DNA from: Saccoglossus kowalevskii
Taxonomy: Eukaryota; Hemichordata; Enteropneusta; Harrimaniidae
Reading direction: 5' to 3'
DNA length: 18,945 bases
Assembly (NCBI RefSeq): GCF_000003605.2
Contig: NW_003130856.1
Coordinates: 61,835 to 80,779 of the forward strand
Position numbers and translations under genes: made by a program. The notes under the pieces are model-generated. The model searched no databases and was not told the origin of the DNA. It worked only from the letters and a program-made list of their open reading frames with translations. Positions 10,501 through 18,419 of the stretch are shown piece by piece. Within the stretch, counting starts at the first letter, position 1, and the number at the start of each line of letters is the position of its first letter.

Positions 10501-13500
10501 TCCTGTATTTTTATATTTCACATTTCTTTTAAAATTACCCCCATCGACATCTACAATGACTCTACCATATCACCAATACCTAATCATTTCCAAATCTAAC
10601 TATTGAACGGATTATGGTAATACAGGAGCGAAACTTTGTATGCAAGTCTTACCTCAGCATACTGAGAATAGCAAATGCTACTCGACTTTTCTGTCCTCCA
10701 GAAAGACTAGATACAGGCCGCAATGCTAAGTCACCTGAAATTCCAAAACCACCTAATGCATGGCGATACATCTCAACCGTTTTACCTAGAGACAGAAATT
10801 AAGAAGAACAATTTCATAAATACATGCATATATGAACAGCAATGATGAAGAAAACCAGTCATCACCAATGTAACCAACCCATGTGTTCACACTAATCAGC
10901 CATAATCAACCCAGTCATCAATTCATTCTGCTGATCAAATTATCAGCCATCCCCAACCCATGTGTTTACCCTAATCATCCATAATCAACCCGGTCATCAA
11001 CTCATTCTGCTGATAACATGATAAGCCAAGCCATGTATTTTCACTAATCGGCCATAATCAACCCAGTCATCAACTCATTCCTTTGATCACATAAGCCATC
11101 CCCAACCCATGTTTTCACTAATCAGCCATAATCAACCCAGTCATCAACTCATTCCTTTGATTACATAAGCCATCCCCAACCCATGTGTTTCCACTAATCA
11201 GCCATAATCAACCCGGTCATCAACTCATTCTTTGATCACATGATAAGCCAAGCCATGTATTTTCACTAATCAGCCACAATCAACCCAGTCATCGACTTAT
11301 TCCTTTGATCACATAAGCCATCCCCAACCCATGTTTTCACTTAATCAGCCATAATCAACCCAGTCATCAACTCATTCCTTTGATCACATGATAAGCCATC
11401 CCCAACCCATGTATTTTCACTAATCAGCCATAATCAACCCAGTCATCAACTCATTCCTTTGATTACATAAGCCATCCCCAACCCATGTTTTCACTTATCA
11501 GCCATAATCAACCCAGTCATCAACTCATTCCTTTGATCACATGATAAGCCATCCCCAACCCATGTATTTTCACTAATCAGCCATAATCAACCCAGTCATC
11601 AACTCATTCCTTTGATCACATAAGCCATCCCCAACCCATGTTTTCACTTATCAGCCATAATCAACCCAGTCATCAACTCATTCCTTTGATCACATGATAA
11701 GCCATCCCCAACCCATGTGTTTCCACTAATCAGCCATAATCAACCCAGTCATCAACTCATTCTGCTGATAACATGATAAGCCATTCCCAAGCCATGTATT
11801 TCACTAACCAGCCACAATCAACCCATGTGTTCACAACTAACCTGGAAACTTAGTTGACATAACTTCCAGTGACGTCATATCCATATCTAATTGGTCGACG
11901 TGATGTTGACTAAAATAACCGATTTGTAAATTCCTATGTGCATGTCTGATCCCTTTAACTGGTGACAAATCTCCAAGGAGAATCTTCAGTAATGTTGTTT
12001 TACCAGTTCCATTCTCACCAACCTATACACAGTAACATGAAAATCAATAAATAGTGTTTCCAAGGGAACAGGGGCACAGCGCCCTCATGCCATGGACATG
12101 CGCCCTCTTACCCTGGGGAGCAGATTCTCTGGCAACCATAAAATTCGGAGTGACCAGAGATCACATGTGGCCACAGTCTTCAACTGTGACCTGTCTGATA
12201 GTAATTTTGGTCCCAAGGAAGCCATAGAATGCTCCATTGTAACTTAGAATTATAAAAAACTCAACACCCCGGTGGCTCCGCTGAATTGCAGTGCTCCTCT
12301 TGCAGTTTTTTTCTAGAAAAACCCCTGGTGTTCCCATTGCACTATACATGTACATTACAATAACAAGACATGTTACAATAACAAGACATGTCACAGTCCA
12401 ATAATTGCCCTTAGAGATATCATGAATTACATGTACGACTGTATTGTATCTCTGGAAAAATAACTTACATTTATATGGAATTTCCCCAGTCCACATTGGT
12501 AGGATAATCGATTGGTTTGTGCATGCAGTGCATTTGAAAACCTACATGGCCAGGACATTGTGTCTGATCACAAGATATATGCACACAAGATATATGCACA
12601 CACACAAGATATATGCACACACACAAGATATATGCACACAAGATATATGCACACACACAATATATATGCACACACACAAGATATATGCACACACACAAGA
12701 TATATGCACACACACAAGATATATGCACACAAGATATATGCACACAAGATATATGCACACAAGATATATGCACACAAGATATATGCATACCATTATATTT
12801 TGTCACAAACTGACAAATTTAAACAGAATCAGTGACAATTATTTCTGCATGGGAAACAAGCCGGACATATCAATTTTGAGTCAAATCATGAAAAAAAACA
12901 CACCAACAGTAAAGATAACACTAATTTAGAATGAGAGTGGACGAAGGGGAGGCATCACACAGAAGGGAGGGAATTATTTCCGCAAGATGAAAGAAAAGAA
13001 AGAAAGGCATCATCACCACTAGAGGGCAGACATCACACAGAAAGAAGGGTATTGTTCTTATTAGAGAACAGATGTCATACAGAAAGAATGGCATAATCCC
13101 CACTAGAGGGCAGACATCACACAGAGAGGGCATTGTTCTCACTGGAAGAAAGATTTCATACAGAATGAAAGGCATCATCACCACTAGAGGGCAGACATCT
13201 CACAAGAAGGCAGGCATTGACATTCAATAGATCACTTTCCCGGAAGTCAAAGATACAGCATTGTGCAAGCGAGCACATACCATTTTGGAATGTAATAATG
13301 TAATATACCCTTGTATGCTTGTGCTTGCAACTATGTGACAAATATAAGATTCTCCTTTACTAAATATCAACAGGGTGGCATGTCTGTATTTGCGCCATGA
13401 AAAACGCTCTCACCCCAGTCTCACTACTTCTAGGAAAGTGATCTATGGAGGCATGCATCACCTGCCACTAGAGGGCAGTCACCTGCCACTAGAGGGCAGT

Positions 13501-16500
13501 ATCATTCAGGACTCTTCTTACTTACAATACATATTCTTGATTCCAGGTTGGCTGATACATCAATGCTATTAAAAATGGGTTTATCTTCACTGTAGTAGAA
13601 TTTCACCTCATCCAATTGTAATATTGGAGGTGATAACTTTTCATTAACCTCTGCAAACCTATAGAAGAATTGATAACAAAGCAAATACAGCATAATAAAA
13701 ACTGAAAATCGACAATCATCGATATACATTTCATAAATCCCAATTAAATGTATTGCCCCCATTTTCACACTTCACAACATCATATGAACTTCGCAATCTG
13801 TGATGAAAGTCTTTTTTATTGCAAATTAAACATGTTGAGTACTGGTAAGAGTGACACCAGTCAACCATGTTTGATGCAAATCCAAATGGATCCAAAAAAG
13901 ATTATATGGAAAAATTACTCCGATAAAAAATGCATGAAAATCAGTAAAAAAAAAAAAATGGAATAAATTTATCTCAAAACATGAAATCACAAAAACATAG
14001 TCTACTGTAAAATACTGCTGTACATACCTGAGTATAACTTCAGATTCTTTTTCAACTGGCGTAATATGTGGCCTGTTTAACATCAAAACGTAGGAGATAT
14101 GATTAACATCAACATTGTTAGACAAACATATTCACAGTTCAAATGTTTATACAGTAAATACATAACAGTTCCCCATCATATTTCTACCACAAAGTAATTG
14201 TGAAAATATCGCGAAGTATGGACAAAATTATTTGATGGTGTAGGTTAGCTGAATGTATTCCTTGCGATATTATTATAATAACTTTGTTTTTATACAAACA
14301 AAAGGTAATGTGTTTGAATATGATGTAAACATATTCAATCGTATCCATAACACTTTCGTACAGGTTTGTACTAATGGTTAGAATCTATTCTTTCAACTAT
14401 TACGGTATATGCATAATATGAAATTATGATGAGAACACCACAAAGTATACACAAAAACAGTACAATGATATAATCGATCGTTGTATAGTAGAGGTCAATG
14501 TGATACTGTACTGCCTGAGTGCATAATTTGCAGTATTCTCATGATAATCTTATTATTGTATATCTTTTCCCTGCATTTACTCGTATTTTAGTGTATACGC
14601 GGTCATTTGCGTTCAAGGATGTAGTTCTATTTCAGTCATGCCCGACATTGTTTGCAGGTGTAAACAACGGAAAGTGTTAGTATGTAACATAAATTTGATG
14701 TACAGTTCCTAAAAAATAACTTTCAAAATGTTCCTGTAACACTTTCGAGCATATCCGCACAGCATTTTTTGAACGTATGAATTCTATTGTTTTCCTAAAA
14801 TAATAAAGAGCATATACTTCGAGAAAAAAACCACTATATCATAGTATATGTACAACTTTTTTATTATTAAATATTTTCTTTTCTAAATATATTTTCTTCT
14901 GTTATTGTCTCTATAGAATTTTTTTTCTCCACTATGTGGATTTCTTTTTCAAATTCTATCCCCCTCCCCCTGAGTTTCTAATGGTCAACCTTTAGCCAGT
15001 GTGTGTATATGATATCCAGGCAAAATGTTATGAATTCAAGGACTGTGTGAGTTCCAGTTGAACTTTACTTACATTCTTTCTAATAGTTTGATTTTACTTT
15101 GTACAAGTGCAGCTCTGTTGGCATTGTATCTGAACCTGTCAATAAAAGCCTGCAAATAAAACAAAGGTACAGTTTTAGTGTTGTCATGGCAACAGTAAAT
15201 ATTATTTTTTCTGCGAATGCATCTTGAGTAGCAGAGTACTTTACAAAACACTATTCCTTAATAGTGTTAATTTTAACCAATCTAGGGGGTCAGATAGATT
15301 ATACATGTTTTTGTTAGCATGCCAAAGTTCAAATATTGTATCTGTTTCTTATATACAAATTGTTAGAAACAGGATTGAAAAAAACAAAAACACATAAGTT
15401 CAAGGTCACAAAAGTTGATCTTGGTGTTAAGTTAAAAACCAATTCTGTACCTGTATATGTTCTCTCTCTTTCATTTGTGACTCGTACTCTCGCTGTTGAT
15501 TCTTTAATTTTTCTGTTTTTGTTTTAACAAATAATTCATAATCTCCTTTGTAAGTTTCTAATTTCTGTGAGTGTAAATGAATAATATCAGTGGCGACGGC
15601 ATTCAGAAAATTCCTGTCGTGAGAAACCACCAGCAACGTGGTTGGCCAACCCTACAGAAAAAAACAAACAACAACAATATTTGAGTTAGTTTAGAATCAC
15701 GAAGCATTATGTCAGGATGTTTGTTGTATTTTGACAAACCAAACGATACTTGTAGCACAGAACGTTCTGTGTTGCTAAGACAGGCACAACTGTACCATGT
15801 ATTTCTATGGGCTCAGTGCAAGTTGTTGTGGAACACCGGTCGAAGAGCAGGTGAAACCAGATAAAGCCGAAAAACAGTACAAACTCAACTTTGAATTAAT
15901 CCTGAACAACCAAATTTATATATATTGTACATTTAGGGGTAATCTTGTTACACTGTTCAGGAGAGTCTCAACAACTACCCCAGAGTACCGTTTTCTGAGA
16001 GTTTTCGGCTTTTGTTTTCACTGTGATGGTTGACAGGCGGTGAAAATGACAGGATGTCTGTCCCCGAGAATAAATCTAGCCAGTCAATGAGTAGCTATGG
16101 CAACATCATTGACGTACAATAGGATAACACAATCAGAAGGTACCAGGATGTGTGATCTTTAGGGGTCACCTTTAATGAATATTAAGAAATCATAAATAGA
16201 TGGTTACACTTCTCACCTGTAAGTAATTTTCTAACCATAATATTGCTTTTAAATCCAACATGTTAGTGGGTTCATCCAACAATAGTAAATCTGGCCTGGA
16301 AAACAAAGCTCTTGCCAATGCCAGCCTCATTCGCCAACCACCGGAAAACTCCCTGTAAGTGACAATAAAGAATATATACGGTGACATTAATTCTAATTAA
16401 CCTTCTGGACAGCAAAGTTAATGTCTGTTATCTTTCACATAAAACAAAAATTTTGATATGCATAGTTTTCGTTGTGTATCTAGAGAGGTGATCACAATCC

Positions 16501-17987
16501 AACAAGCAGTTTCCTGTCAGGTATCTGCGTAAAAATGTCACTAATTAGCTATTAATGAGGTCGCCGGAAATGGCATTTTTTCTGTCCGATTACGAACAGG
16601 TTCAACTGGTCAAGTAGCTGCCTGGTGTTTGATAAATTAATAGAAATTGGTTCAAAGTTCAGGGAGCCGAGATTCCTGTCCTGTTATAGATTTCCAATTT
16701 GGATTCAGTGCCAGTGCGTTCAAGTCAATGAAAGTGTCTCAATTATATTCAGGCAGTTTGATTTTGATGGTTTGACATAATGGCATTTTACTAAGGAAAC
16801 TGTTTAAGGTGTTCTATCTAGAACACCTATTTAAGGTGTTCTATTTTTATACAGCAATTGATGTTCTTTTGCAGTTAAACAATGAGTTTTCAATTTGTTC
16901 CAGTCTGCTGGCGAAAATTAGGCACCGCACTGAATTTTCAGTTCATGAATATTCTTCATAAATTTGCATATCGCGCGGAGCTTCCCTGAGCTATGGGGAG
17001 CAGCACCTCAGAGCTCCCCCGATCTCTCCGGATACTAGGCCAGAAACCACTTGTTTGATTTTCATTCCCTCCCTTAATGGTAAAGACCATAAGCATATAT
17101 AATTCTCTTTTTTTGTTAAAAAGTGAATAATTTTGGTGTGTGTGGTAGAATATAACAGCAGAGAGAAAACCTGTATCCCATGGTATTTGTCACTATGGAG
17201 ATACATGTGTTATGCATGTGACAATGAATAATATCATTTATAGCGAGATAAAAAATGTCAATGGCATGGCATACATAATTAATTAGTATAAAGGTTTCTA
17301 TTCACAATCATTTTGTGACTGACCAAAGCACATATTTTGTGTTCAGTCTCAAGACAATACACATTTAAGAATAATTTAGCTATTAGACCTATGCCAGTAG
17401 TATTTAAATGACCTGATGGGTCAAGCCAGCCATCTTCAGTAGACAAATCAAAATGATGTGACCACTTTCCAGTTTAACCATAACAGATGCAGGGATGCAG
17501 TTAGAAACAGGAAGTGGGCATCCTCTAGTGGCCACTTTCCAGTTTAGCCATGAAAGATACAGGGAAGGATTGCAAAATCTAGGAAAGGCTTGGGTTATCA
17601 AAAACACTTAATTTTACAATCTGGCTTAAACTATATTTTCCGCTATCAGAAATTTGACAGCTTGATAGACGAAATTAAGAACCCCTGTGAAAGACTTGAA
17701 TGTGTCAACAGTTTAAAGAATGTGAGAATGGATACTGTAAAATACATTATTTTCGCTGGAATTAATTTGTTGGGTGTTTTGTATGGAATTTATTTTCACT
17801 GATTTTTGACAAGTTGAATGTAAAATATAAGAATAAAGGTACATTCGCTGGATTTTATTTTCACTGAATCATTCATTCAGCGAAAATGAATTACAAGTGA
17901 AAATACAGTATTTTACAGTATACCTACCTTGTTTTTTGTGACTGCATATGTGTTGAAAACCCTAACCCAGCAAGAATTACAGAAGCT
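7416..17987 (-). CDS. ABCF3: ABCF3 (GCN20-type ABC-F ATPase), 3' ten exons, N-terminus outside window
   Basis: Ten GT-AG exons join without a frame break: 17928-17987, 16217-16352, 15451-15651, 15073-15149, 14028-14072, 13526-13658, 11842-12022, 10653-10785, 8842-8929 and 7416-7565. They give 1204 nt, or 400 residues plus TAA. Numbering from the first visible residue, I see domain 1 signature FSGGW (22-26), Walker B LLLLDE (42-47), D-loop to 53 and switch His76. A charged linker follows at about 108-160. Domain 2 is complete: Walker [10 protein letters not shown] (219-227), Q-loop Gln256, signature LSGGQ (305-309), Walker B Asp329/Glu330 and switch His359. There are no membrane segments. From family knowledge, ABC-F proteins are soluble twin ATPases acting at ribosomes; yeast Gcn20 works with Gcn1 in Gcn2 activation. 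Recognition as ABCF3 rather than ABCF1 or ABCF2 rests on the [18 protein letters not shown] and C-terminal VEGGF stretches. Animal ABCF3 is about 700 residues, so roughly 300 N-terminal residues, with Walker A of domain 1, are missing upstream of 18945. All catalytic residues that fall in the window are intact. Confidence 0.95.
8350..8740. repeat. Diverged AAATGGCC-type repeat, three monomers
   Basis: The motif AAAATGGCC(G/A)(C/T)CAGT followed by GCCA-like sequence recurs at 8362, 8472 and, more diverged, 8611 (AAACTGGCTGCCAGTCAGCC). The spacing is 110 and 139 bp. TTGAATNTGAT and TGAGAAA(C/T)GG lines also recur between copies. It lies in the intron between exons I and J. It shares its core with the satellite at the right end of the window. 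Confidence 0.7.
8842..8929 (-). CDS. ABCF3: ABCF3 exon I (domain 2 Walker B, D-loop)
   Basis: The 88-nt exon encodes [20 protein letters not shown] to LNKFQ (residues 323-351). Walker B Asp329 and catalytic Glu330 are present, and the D-loop is DEPTNHLD. The acceptor is TTTCAG and the donor GTATGG. Confidence 0.95.
9370..10390. repeat. 25-bp minisatellite in an ABCF3 intron, about 27 core copies
   Basis: The core array spans about 9543-10226. The 25-bp unit contains CTCCTCTTTTAATTGAACC, and degenerate copies continue on both sides (9370-9542 and 10227-10390). Variants are clustered: four adjacent copies with AATCTTG at the left, a 23-bp copy, a long homogeneous run with CCTTCTAACT, then copies with TTTATTTGAA on the right. 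The homogeneous core with decayed edges is the usual pattern of unequal exchange. On the transcribed strand the unit is purine-rich (AGAGGAGTTAGAAGG). Confidence 0.95.
10653..10785 (-). CDS. ABCF3: ABCF3 exon H (domain 2 signature)
   Basis: The 133-nt exon encodes [20 protein letters not shown] to VAFAILSML (residues 279-321), with a split Gly278 before and Arg322 after. The signature LSGGQKSR is intact at 305-312. The acceptor is CTCTAG and the donor GTAAGA. Confidence 0.95.
10860..11840. repeat. 72-79 bp satellite filling the intron between ABCF3 exons G and H
   Basis: The anchor CAGTCATC or CGGTCATC recurs at 10912, 10991, 11064, 11138, 11214, 11286, 11361, 11440, 11514, 11593, 11667 and 11746. 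From 11361 the spacing alternates 79 and 74, forming a ~153-bp higher-order pair. The long form has CATGATAAGCC and GTATTTTCACTAAT; the short form has CATAAGCC and GTTTTCACTTAT. Most of the 1056-bp intron is array. The last, partial unit runs up to the exon G splice donor. Confidence 0.95.
11842..12022 (-). CDS. ABCF3: ABCF3 exon G (domain 2 Walker A and Q-loop)
   Basis: The 181-nt exon encodes residues 218-277. Walker A reads GENGTGKTT with Lys225; Thr stands where many family members have Ser. It continues [19 protein letters not shown], then [13 protein letters not shown] with Q-loop Gln256. The acceptor is TATAG and the donor GTTAGT. A 72-79 bp satellite fills the following intron and its last partial unit overlaps this donor. 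Confidence 0.95.
12571..12790. repeat. 15/19-bp minisatellite (CAAGATATATGCACA)
   Basis: The unit CAAGATATATGCACA repeats about 13 times, in a 15-bp form and a 19-bp form with an extra ACAC. The array ends in a homogeneous run of 15-bp units. It lies in the intron between exons G and F. Several reading frames on both strands stay open across it, but only because of the period, so they are not genes. Confidence 0.95.
13016..13029 (+). promoter_or_regulatory. CTCF core motif match 1
   Basis: CCACTAGAGGGCAG fits CCASYAGRKGGCRS at every position. It lies inside a repeat copy; binding is not shown by sequence. Confidence 0.45.
13100..13113 (+). promoter_or_regulatory. CTCF core motif match 2
   Basis: Identical 14-mer to match 1, in the next ~82-bp repeat copy and in the same orientation. 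Confidence 0.45.
13181..13194 (+). promoter_or_regulatory. CTCF core motif match 3
   Basis: Identical 14-mer, in the third ~82-bp repeat copy, same orientation. Confidence 0.45.
13465..13499 (+). promoter_or_regulatory. Tandem pair of CTCF core motif matches 4 and 5
   Basis: Two copies of the 14-mer (13465-13478 and 13486-13499) sit 21 bp apart, start to start, in a direct duplication with preceding CACCTG. They lie 27 bases from the donor of exon F, outside the main ~82-bp array. The orientation is opposite to the gene. Confidence 0.5.
13526..13658 (-). CDS. ABCF3: ABCF3 exon F (start of domain 2)
   Basis: The 133-nt exon encodes [20 protein letters not shown] through NLESRICI (residues 174-217). 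It holds the first strands of the second nucleotide-binding domain and the aromatic A-loop area (FYY). The acceptor is CTATAG and the donor GTAAGT. The last codon ATT is complete and the next exon opens with V-G-E-N-G. Two CTCF-like motifs lie within 61 bases downstream of it in transcript direction. Confidence 0.94.
14028..14072 (-). CDS. ABCF3: ABCF3 exon E (45-nt micro-exon)
   Basis: This very short exon encodes [14 protein letters not shown] (residues 159-172), flanked by split codons for Met158 and Arg173. The acceptor is AAACAG and the donor GTATGT. Reading from exon D through E to F keeps one open frame. The KESEV motif matches the family just before domain 2, so the small size is not an argument against it. 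Skipping it would remove exactly 15 residues without shifting frame. Confidence 0.9.
14073..15072. other. ABCF3 intron between exons E and D, no internal feature
   Basis: A 1000-bp AT-rich intron. It is the only intron of about 1 kb or more here in which I found no tandem array or clear inverted-repeat element. A pyrimidine-rich tract lies near 14870-14970 on the plus strand. Confidence 0.6.
15073..15149 (-). CDS. ABCF3: ABCF3 exon D (inter-domain linker)
   Basis: The 77-nt exon encodes [19 protein letters not shown] and on to LLER (residues 133-157), plus two bases of Met158. The RFRYNANRA run is characteristic of the ABCF3/GCN20 linker helices. The acceptor is TTGCAG and the donor a strong GTAAGT. 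Confidence 0.94.
15451..15651 (-). CDS. ABCF3: ABCF3 exon C (domain 1 switch histidine and start of linker)
   Basis: This is the longest exon, 201 nt or exactly 67 codons (residues 66-132). It begins [16 protein letters not shown], with switch His76, and continues through [15 protein letters not shown] into a Lys/Glu/Gln-rich helix ending REHIQ, the start of the inter-domain linker. The acceptor is CTGTAG. The donor GTACAG is the weakest of the set, but the frame and family alignment support it. Confidence 0.94.
15851..16022. repeat. Imperfect inverted repeat (GTGAAA..AAAGCCGAAAA)
   Basis: AAAGCCGAAAA at 15863-15873 has its exact inverse at 16002-16012. The arms extend outward with GTGAAA and inward with a CAGTAC/GTACCG pair, with gaps. 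It lies in the intron between exons C and B. It could be a decayed MITE or a foldback; no target duplication was recognised. Confidence 0.45.
16217..16352 (-). CDS. ABCF3: ABCF3 exon B (domain 1 signature, Walker B, D-loop)
   Basis: This 136-nt exon encodes residues 21-65, starting [17 protein letters not shown] and ending WLENYLQ. The signature has Phe in place of the usual first Leu (FSGGW), a normal feature of ABC-F domain 1. Walker B is LLLLDE followed by PTNMLD. The acceptor is TTACAG and the donor GTGAGA. It ends on a codon boundary. Confidence 0.95.
16807..16843. repeat. Short perfect palindrome plus a third copy (AGGTGTTCTA)
   Basis: AGGTGTTCTA and its inverse TAGAACACCT are separated by two bases (16807-16828), and the same 10-mer returns at 16834-16843. 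It can form a 10-bp hairpin in the ABCF3 pre-mRNA, in the intron between exons B and A. Confidence 0.75.
17458..17570. repeat. ~42-bp direct repeat, two copies 70 bp apart
   Basis: CCACTTTCCAGTTTARCCAT followed by AGATRCAGGGA occurs from 17461 and 17531. The second copy is preceded by CCTCTAGTGG, a partial inverted match to the CTCF-like core. It is intronic. Confidence 0.7.
17732..17921. mobile_element. MITE-like element with 14-bp terminal inverted repeats
   Basis: The ends are ATACTGTAAAATAC (17732-17745) and GTATTTTACAGTAT (17908-17921), perfect inverted copies 190 bp apart. Inside, TTTTCGCTG on the left has a CAGCGAAAA counterpart near 17879, extending the symmetry. There is no coding capacity, so it would be a non-autonomous DNA transposon or a related fold-back repeat. 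Target duplication is uncertain; TA is possible. Its right end is five bases from the exon A donor. Confidence 0.6.
17928..17987 (-). CDS. ABCF3: ABCF3 exon A (first visible exon, end of domain 1 helical region)
   Basis: The 60-nt exon encodes [19 protein letters not shown] (residues 1-19), with one incoming base and two outgoing bases of split codons. The acceptor is TTTCAG and the donor GTAGGT. The AG at its end joins the first G of the next exon to make Arg20 before EFSGGW. The AGLGF motif is the usual ABC-F run just before the signature. An inverted-repeat element ends five bases into the downstream intron. Because the exon starts in phase, at least one more exon lies upstream, and I could not find it between 17988 and 18945. 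Confidence 0.9.
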
Positions 17988-18419
17988 CTGAAATAAAAAG
18001 GACACAGTAAGTATAAATATATCTGTACAAATAACTATCAGACTTGACAATGTGATATGAAAAGATTGTACATATCACAACAAAATAGACATATTCTATA
18101 GTACTACATGTATGTATGAGACACAGGTGATTATGCATGCGTTCGGGTTGTAACCTTTGATCATGAATATGGAGGATTTATAAGAAAAATAAAATCCTTG
18201 TTTAAAAAATGTGATATCAAACAAACGAGAAAGACTAAAAGGAAAGACTATAAAACAAATATGCAATTGTAGTATTGCATTGGCCAAGTATTCAAAAACA
18301 AGCAGCCTCTCGGCTGAGATAGCTCTGCTGTTAGCACTGAACATTCCAATTAACAAGTCATTGTCAATGACACGTCCCCGTTCCGTTCATATTTGAGTGA
18401 CATATACATTCAAAGCAGA

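Larger units (their letters stand above)
12942..13216. repeat. ~41-bp repeat with ~82-bp higher-order unit
   Basis: The most similar copies begin with GGCATCATCACCACTAGAGG or close variants near 13007, 13090 and 13171. Diverged half-units (near 13048 and 13130) contain GTTCT and CATACAGAA. An older copy lies near 12950. Each well-conserved copy contains CCACTAGAGGGCAG. The array is intronic, between exons G and F. Confidence 0.85.

Noticed and set aside
12061-12160. GC-richer stretch with two GCGCCCTC motifs
   Set aside because: Only a 9-base core fits the CTCF pattern and flanks do not; no exon fits here.
12444-12929. Open frames of up to 161 codons on both strands across the ATATGCACACA array
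   Set aside because: They arise because the 15-bp unit is a multiple of three and lacks stops in several frames; proteins are pure repeat.
12921-13184. 87-codon minus-strand frame rich in [10 protein letters not shown]-like repeats
   Set aside because: It is a translation of the ~41-bp repeat, not a gene.
16807-16843. Possible steroid receptor element from TGTTCT and AGAACA half-sites
   Set aside because: The close pair is everted (TGTTCT then AGAACA), not the receptor's AGAACAnnnTGTTCT arrangement, and the other spacing is too long.
17988-18419. Further upstream ABCF3 exon
   Set aside because: I searched the minus strand for the expected linker and domain 1 motifs and found none; the 18096-18356 frame does not resemble the family.
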